From: an uncultured Candidatus Melainabacteria bacterium
GTDB taxonomy: Bacteria; Cyanobacteriota; Vampirovibrionia; Gastranaerophilales; Gastranaerophilaceae
Length of the DNA stretch: 27,116 nucleotides
Direction: 5' to 3'
NCBI GenBank assembly: GCA_934700385.1
Contig: CAKUXO010000022.1
Coordinates: forward strand, 1-27,116
Below the pieces are notes generated by a model that saw only the letters and a program-made list of their open reading frames with translations, searched no databases and was not told where the DNA came from. Positions 23,245-27,116 of this stretch are shown here, in pieces (within the stretch, counting starts at the first letter, position 1; the number at the start of each line of letters is the position of its first letter). The translations under genes were made by a program, and so were the position numbers.

Positions 23245-25625
23245 ATTTCGATGAAATCTATGAAAAAGTTAAACAAGCCATCACCCTAGAAATAAAATAT
23301 CAATACATCAATTTTGATGGGCGAAGAACAAATTTTTCCAATTTTATGATTGGAACATTGAACATACTTTTAAAAAAGATTAATAAAATCGAAAAACCAA
23401 ACATTCTTCATCTTTTAAACCTTTTTGAAAGTTATCATATAGACAGCGTTCATAACCGCAAATACACAATTGATAGAACTCTTGAAACTTTTGCAAGGTT
23501 AAGAAAATTAATTAAACCCCAAAAAGAAACTCAAAAAGAAAAAAAAGAATTTCAAGAAGAAATTGAAGATATTGATGTTGCTTTTGTTAAAGGGGTCGGA
23601 CCTCAAATTTCTAAAATTTTTAATAAATTAGGAATTATTAAGGTTAAAGATTTACTTGAATATTACCCGAAAAAATATCTTGATTATAAAGGTCAAGATA
23701 AAATTAAAGATTTAAAACTAGGGCAACAAGTTACCTTGTATGGCACAATATACAAGGTTCTTCACAGAACAACAAATTCAAAATTAACAATTTTAACGGT
23801 TTATCTTAAAGATTCAAGCGGAGTTTTGCCCATTAATTTCTTCTATAAAACAGATAATCGAAAATTAATTGAGCGCTATAAGAAAATGTATCCGATTAAT
23901 TCAACCGTTATGGCGCTTGGGGTTGTAAAATTTGATGAATATAATTCAAGAACAACCCTTGATAAAGCACAAATTCAAGTTTTAGGCGAGGGCGGAGTTG
24001 ATTTTCAAAAAGATATGATTGTCCCCGTTTATTCGCTTTGTGAAAATTTAAACCCAAAAACCCTAACAAACGCAATCAGTAATGCTCTTGAAAAATTTAG
24101 CGATAAAATTTATGACCCAATTCCAAATTTTATTTTAGAAGAAATGAAATTTATCGATAAAAAAACAGCGCTTTTTGATATTCACAAGCCTAAAAACTTT
24201 GATATGATTGAACAAGCCAGAAACAGGCTTGTTTTTGAAGAATTTTTTTCAATGCAGTTAAATCTTGCGCTTTTAAGAAAAGAAAACAATAAAAATTCTT
24301 CTATTAAACTTGAAATAAAAGAAAACGGGCTTGTTGATAAATTTATAAAAAATCTTCCCTTTGAATTAACAAACGCTCAAAAGCGTGCGTTAGATGAAAT
24401 TTTAAAAGACTTAAATTCAACTCAACCAATGCAAAGACTTCTACAAGGGGATGTTGGTTCAGGTAAAACTGTTGTTGCTTGTATTGTCTTACTTTGCGCC
24501 ATTGAAAATGGATATCAAGGGGCGATTATGGCGCCGACTGAAATTTTAGCAATTCAACACTATAAAAATTTTTCTAATTGGTTAACACCCTTGGGGTTAA
24601 GCGTTGGGCTTTTTGTGGGGAAAAATGGCGCAAAATTAAGAAAAGAGATGAAAACCAATCTTAAAAATGGTCAAATCCACGTTGCAGTAGGAACTCATGC
24701 TTTAATTCAAGATGGAGTTGAGTTTTCTAATCTTGGGGCGATTGTGATTGATGAACAACACAGGTTTGGGGTTAATCAAAGAAATGCGCTTTTAAACAAA
24801 GGTAAAATGCCTCAAATGCTTAATATGACTGCAACTCCTATCCCAAGAACCCTTGCTTTAACCTTGCATGGCGATTTAGATGTTAGTATAATTGATGAAC
24901 TTCCAAAAGGCAGAAAACCAATTATAACAACGCTTGGGGGCGCTAATGAAAGAAAAAAAATTTATGATTTAATTAAGAAAGAAATTTTCTTTAAACATCA
25001 AGCCTATATTGTCTATCCCCTAATTGAAGAATCAGAAGCAATTAGCGCAAAAGCTGCAACTCTAGAAGCTCAAAAACTTCAAGAGGGAGAATTTAGCCAA
25101 TATAAAATTGGCTTATTACACGGAAAAATGACCTCTGAAGAAAAAGATAAAATCATGAACGATTTTAAAAACGGCGAATTTGATATTTTAGTTTCAACAA
25201 CGGTTGTTGAAGTCGGGGTAGATAATCCTAATGCTACTGTTATAGTAATAGAAAACGCAGAACGTTTTGGCTTATCTCAATTGCACCAATTAAGAGGGCG
25301 TGTTGGTCGTGGCGAAAGTCAATCATATTGCGCATTAATAACAACAAGTTCTAATTCTGATATTAAAAAACGTCTTGATATTATGACAAAAACAAATAAT
25401 GGCTTTATAATTTCTCAAAAAGACCTTGAATTAAGAGGCCCTGGGGAATTTTTAGGCACAAGACAATCTGGACTTCCTGATTTTAAAATTGCAGATATCG
25501 TTAAAGATAGTGAAATGCTTGAAATAGCAAGGTCTTATGCTCAAAAATTTGTTGAAAATTATGATATTCAAGACTATCCGCTTTTAGAAAAAGAAGCAAA
25601 AAGCCATAATCTTTTTAGAGGTTAA
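23241..25625 (+). CDS. recG: ATP-dependent DNA helicase RecG
   Basis: RecG remodels stalled replication forks and Holliday junctions. At 794 residues it is about 100 longer than the E. coli enzyme because of an N-terminal extension (1-110) of the type also known in cyanobacterial RecG. The wedge/OB domain follows (KGVGPQISKIFNKLGI, then GQQVTLYGTIYKV). The motor has Walker A GDVGSGKT (403-410), DEQH (504-507), TATPIPRTL, and the C-terminal VVEVGVDNPNATVIVIENAERFGLSQLHQLRGRVGRG. The TRG-like end is present. The ATG overlaps the cyclase stop (ATGA). The stop shares TTAA with the stop of the convergent prepilin gene. Confidence 0.96.
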   Translation: MNFDEIYEKVKQAITLEIKYQYINFDGRRTNFSNFMIGTLNILLKKINKIEKPNILHLLNLFESYHIDSVHNRKYTIDRTLETFARLRKLIKPQKETQKEKKEFQEEIEDIDVAFVKGVGPQISKIFNKLGIIKVKDLLEYYPKKYLDYKGQDKIKDLKLGQQVTLYGTIYKVLHRTTNSKLTILTVYLKDSSGVLPINFFYKTDNRKLIERYKKMYPINSTVMALGVVKFDEYNSRTTLDKAQIQVLGEGGVDFQKDMIVPVYSLCENLNPKTLTNAISNALEKFSDKIYDPIPNFILEEMKFIDKKTALFDIHKPKNFDMIEQARNRLVFEEFFSMQLNLALLRKENNKNSSIKLEIKENGLVDKFIKNLPFELTNAQKRALDEILKDLNSTQPMQRLLQGDVGSGKTVVACIVLLCAIENGYQGAIMAPTEILAIQHYKNFSNWLTPLGLSVGLFVGKNGAKLRKEMKTNLKNGQIHVAVGTHALIQDGVEFSNLGAIVIDEQHRFGVNQRNALLNKGKMPQMLNMTATPIPRTLALTLHGDLDVSIIDELPKGRKPIITTLGGANERKKIYDLIKKEIFFKHQAYIVYPLIEESEAISAKAATLEAQKLQEGEFSQYKIGLLHGKMTSEEKDKIMNDFKNGEFDILVSTTVVEVGVDNPNATVIVIENAERFGLSQLHQLRGRVGRGESQSYCALITTSSNSDIKKRLDIMTKTNNGFIISQKDLELRGPGEFLGTRQSGLPDFKIADIVKDSEMLEIARSYAQKFVENYDIQDYPLLEKEAKSHNLFRG

Positions 25626-26239
25626 TAAATTAAGCCGTTTTCCCCTAAGCCAAAGATATAAACATCTTCTCCAAGGGCATTTGGACCTTTAGAACCGTCA
25701 GCATCAACATAAAGCTGACCCCAACATTTTATAGTATTTTTATTAAAATCTTTAGCAGGCGCTATTGTTTCTTTTTTATCTAAGTCGATATAGCTTGGAC
25801 AATCTGAAATTTTATCAAATTTTTCTATGCCAACATAAATTTCCCCAGGGAGTCTTGCACCTGTAATTTTATTAGACGCTTTGCTTATTTTTGTACAATA
25901 AGTTGTGTTATCACAAAAACTTGAACCTATTTTTTCAATTTTCATGTGTTTTGCAAAAATTTCCATAATTTCAGTTAAACTTGGAGAAGAACCGGAAGAA
26001 TTTACAAGCTGAAATTCGTTATCCGCCATAAACTTCCCAACGGGACAACTTTCTTTATCGTTTGAAATTATTTCCATTGAGGCTTGTTGAAATTCTTGAA
26101 CAACTTTATATGCACTTGCAACATATTTTTTATTGTTAAAATTTTGAAATTTCATATTTGAAATTGTAGCAACCGCCAAAAGTCCCATAACAACGATACA
26201 TATAAGCATTTCTGCAAGTGTAAAAGCTCTGTTTTTCAT
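25622..26239 (-). CDS. Type IV prepilin-like protein
   Basis: This 205-residue protein has a short basic leader (MKNRA), a predicted prepilin-peptidase cut before Phe6, Glu10 at mature position 5, and a hydrophobic helix (FTLAEMLICIVVMGLLAVATI). That is the type IV pilin / type II secretion pseudopilin form. Residue -1 is Ala instead of the usual Gly. The globular part has six Cys residues. The end contains VDADGSKGPNALGEDVY, an Asp/Gly-rich loop reminiscent of calcium-binding loops in pseudopilins. GAGGTG is 5 nt upstream of the ATG. It could be a minor pilin or a pseudopilin; no assembly genes are in the window. Confidence 0.85.
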   Translation of the reverse strand: MKNRAFTLAEMLICIVVMGLLAVATISNMKFQNFNNKKYVASAYKVVQEFQQASMEIISNDKESCPVGKFMADNEFQLVNSSGSSPSLTEIMEIFAKHMKIEKIGSSFCDNTTYCTKISKASNKITGARLPGEIYVGIEKFDKISDCPSYIDLDKKETIAPAKDFNKNTIKCWGQLYVDADGSKGPNALGEDVYIFGLGENGLIY

Positions 26240-26258
26240 TTTGCACCTCTATAGAATT

Positions 26259-26287
26259 ATTATAAGGTATTAGGATTGTTTAGGCAA
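26259..26287 (-). promoter_or_regulatory. Promoter of the prepilin-like gene
   Basis: On the minus strand, TTGCCT (26282-26287) and a perfect TATAAT (26259-26264) are exactly 17 nt apart. Transcription would start near 26252, leaving a very short leader of about 12 nt that still includes the Shine-Dalgarno GAGGTG (26244-26249). Confidence 0.8.
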
Positions 26288-26318
26288 GTTTGGGTGTTTA
26301 TAGCACCGGCTTACGCAG

Positions 26319-26344
26319 TTAAGGCAGGGGTTAGCCTGCCTTAA
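26319..26344 (-). terminator. GC-rich hairpin after the proline-repeat gene, probable terminator
   Basis: TTAAGGCAGG (26319-26328) pairs with CCTGCCTTAA (26335-26344), giving a 10-bp stem and 6-nt loop. It starts about 10 nt after the stop of the gene on the right (minus strand) and before the prepilin promoter, so a terminator is the natural reading. No T-run follows, so it would be atypical, or an mRNA 3'-end stabiliser. Confidence 0.55.
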
Positions 26345-26354
26345 TGTGTTTTAT

Positions 26355-27116
26355 CTATTCATCATAGTATTCTTCAAGAAATTCTTCAAAAACCTCTGCC
26401 TGTTGTTCAAGCTCTTGTTCATAATTTTGTTCGTATGAATTGTCATAAACTTCTTCATAACTTACGGGTTCTTCATAAGCCACAGGTTCTTCAACAGGTT
26501 CAGAAGCTACTTCTTGAGCCGGTGGTTCTGGAGTTGTTGGCGGTGTTTCAGGTGCCGCCTCTGCTACAGCTTCTTGGGCTGCTTGTGCCGCAGTTTCTTG
26601 AACTTCTTGTTTTACTTCATCTTTTATTTCATCTTTTATTTCTTCTTTAGTTGGTGTATCTTCAACTGCTTTAGATGTATCAGTGCTGTTTTCAAAATCA
26701 GCTTCGCCATCTTTTGCGTCTGTTTCATTTTTTTCAACTATGTCGTCAACTGTTTCATCGTTCCTAGATACATCAGGTAACGGTTCGCAAGTCGGTTCAG
26801 GTGTAGGTACAGGGTCTGGGCTAGGTTCTACACTTGGTTCTGGACTTGGATCAGGTGTAGGTACAGGGTCTGGGCTAGGTTCTACACTTGGTTCTGGAGT
26901 TGGATCAGGTGTAGGAACAGGGTCTGGACTTGGTTCTACACTTGGTTCTGGAATTGGATCAGGTGTAGGAACAGGGTCTGGACTTGGTTCTATACTTGGT
27001 TCTGGAGTTGGATCAGGTGTAGGAACAGGGTCTGGACTTGGTTCTACACTTGGTTCTGGAGTTGGATCAGGTGTAGGAACAGGGTCTGGACTTGGTTCTA
27101 CACTTGGTTCTGGAAT
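26355..27116 (-). CDS. Proline-repeat acidic protein, C-terminal part only
   Basis: This reading frame is open from the right window edge to a TAG at 26355-26357 (253 residues seen; the start is outside). It begins with six copies of an 18-residue unit (EPSVEPSPDPVPTPDPxP). An Asp/Glu-rich part with SNEFDAEGDKAD, a Lys/Glu/Asp stretch (KVDEIKDE type), and a Pro/Glu/Ala linker follow. The very acidic tail contains EEPVAYEEPVSYEE and ends EEFLEEYYDE. The layout and the EEPVxYEEPVxYEE tail resemble the 1052-residue protein at 16659-19817, suggesting a paralogue. The signal peptide cannot be checked. Because no start codon is in view it is easily missed. Confidence 0.8.
   Translation of the reverse strand: MPEPSVEPSPDPVPTPDPTPEPSVEPSPDPVPTPDPTPEPSIEPSPDPVPTPDPIPEPSVEPSPDPVPTPDPTPEPSVEPSPDPVPTPDPSPEPSVEPSPDPVPTPEPTCEPLPDVSRNDETVDDIVEKNETDAKDGEADFENSTDTSKAVEDTPTKEEIKDEIKDEVKQEVQETAAQAAQEAVAEAAPETPPTTPEPPAQEVASEPVEEPVAYEEPVSYEEVYDNSYEQNYEQELEQQAEVFEEFLEEYYDE
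26792..27116 (-). repeat. 54-nt coding tandem repeat (18 residues)
   Basis: The word GGTGTAGG recurs at 26800, 26854, 26908, 26962, 27016 and 27070, an exact 54-nt period. Units are nearly identical at the DNA level (differences such as GTAC/GAAC and GGGCTA/GGACTT), in contrast with the synonymously diverged 27-nt repeat at 17.9 kb. The array continues beyond the window. Confidence 0.93.

Noticed and set aside
26435..27116. Plus-strand frames at 26435 and 26514, and CRISPR-like repetition at 26.8-27.1 kb
   Set aside because: The minus strand is open in one frame to the edge with a meaningful proline-repeat and acidic tail. The plus frames are shadows and the repetition is coding.

Overview
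The window is AT-rich, densely packed DNA from a diderm, anaerobic bacterium. Several features point to the non-photosynthetic sister lineage of Cyanobacteria (Vampirovibrionia/Melainabacteria, possibly gut Gastranaerophilales). RecG has a long N-terminal extension of the kind known from cyanobacteria. There is a CHASE2-linked class III cyclase and an oxygen-sensitive class III ribonucleotide reductase with its activase. An OmpH/Skp-type chaperone and a type IV prepilin-like protein indicate an outer membrane and a pilin-type export system. The taxonomic call is inference from gene content and style, not a database match.

Layout. (1) 94-5511, minus strand: a tight cell-wall/division operon, family 2 glycosyltransferase - murC - murB - ddl - ftsQ, with junctions that abut or overlap. 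(2) 5620-9355, plus strand: a DUF4127 protein, glutamine-dependent NAD+ synthetase and an OmpH-like periplasmic chaperone, ended by a strong terminator. (3) 9604-12918: nrdD and nrdG for anaerobic dNTP synthesis, plus an unrecognised protein coupled to nrdG. A terminator-like hairpin sits between nrdD and nrdG. (4) 13018-16588: an unrecognised protein with a HEAT-like partner, a divergent GH77-like 4-alpha-glucanotransferase, and a small cysteine-rich protein. (5) 16659-21147: a 1052-residue exported Pro/Thr-rich repeat protein, tRNA-Gly(TCC) with its own promoter and terminator, a 51-residue membrane miniprotein, and an exported HExxH protein. (6) 21280-25625: CHASE2-adenylate cyclase translationally coupled to recG. 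(7) 25622-27116, minus strand: a prepilin-like protein, then the C-terminal part of a second proline-repeat protein that runs off the right edge and looks paralogous to the 1052-residue protein.

Three observations stand out. Three plus-strand genes (DUF4127, nadE, cyclase) share an identical TAAAAT - 6 nt - ATG arrangement without a Shine-Dalgarno sequence, which predicts leaderless mRNAs. Three otherwise unrelated proteins carry a short N-terminal aromatic-Gly motif (ITFKG / VSFSG / LRFGE) that may be a lineage-specific tag. The two Pro-rich exported proteins share an acidic EEPV-type tail.

No CRISPR array, insertion sequence, prophage or attachment site was seen. No gene-free stretch exceeds about 250 bases.
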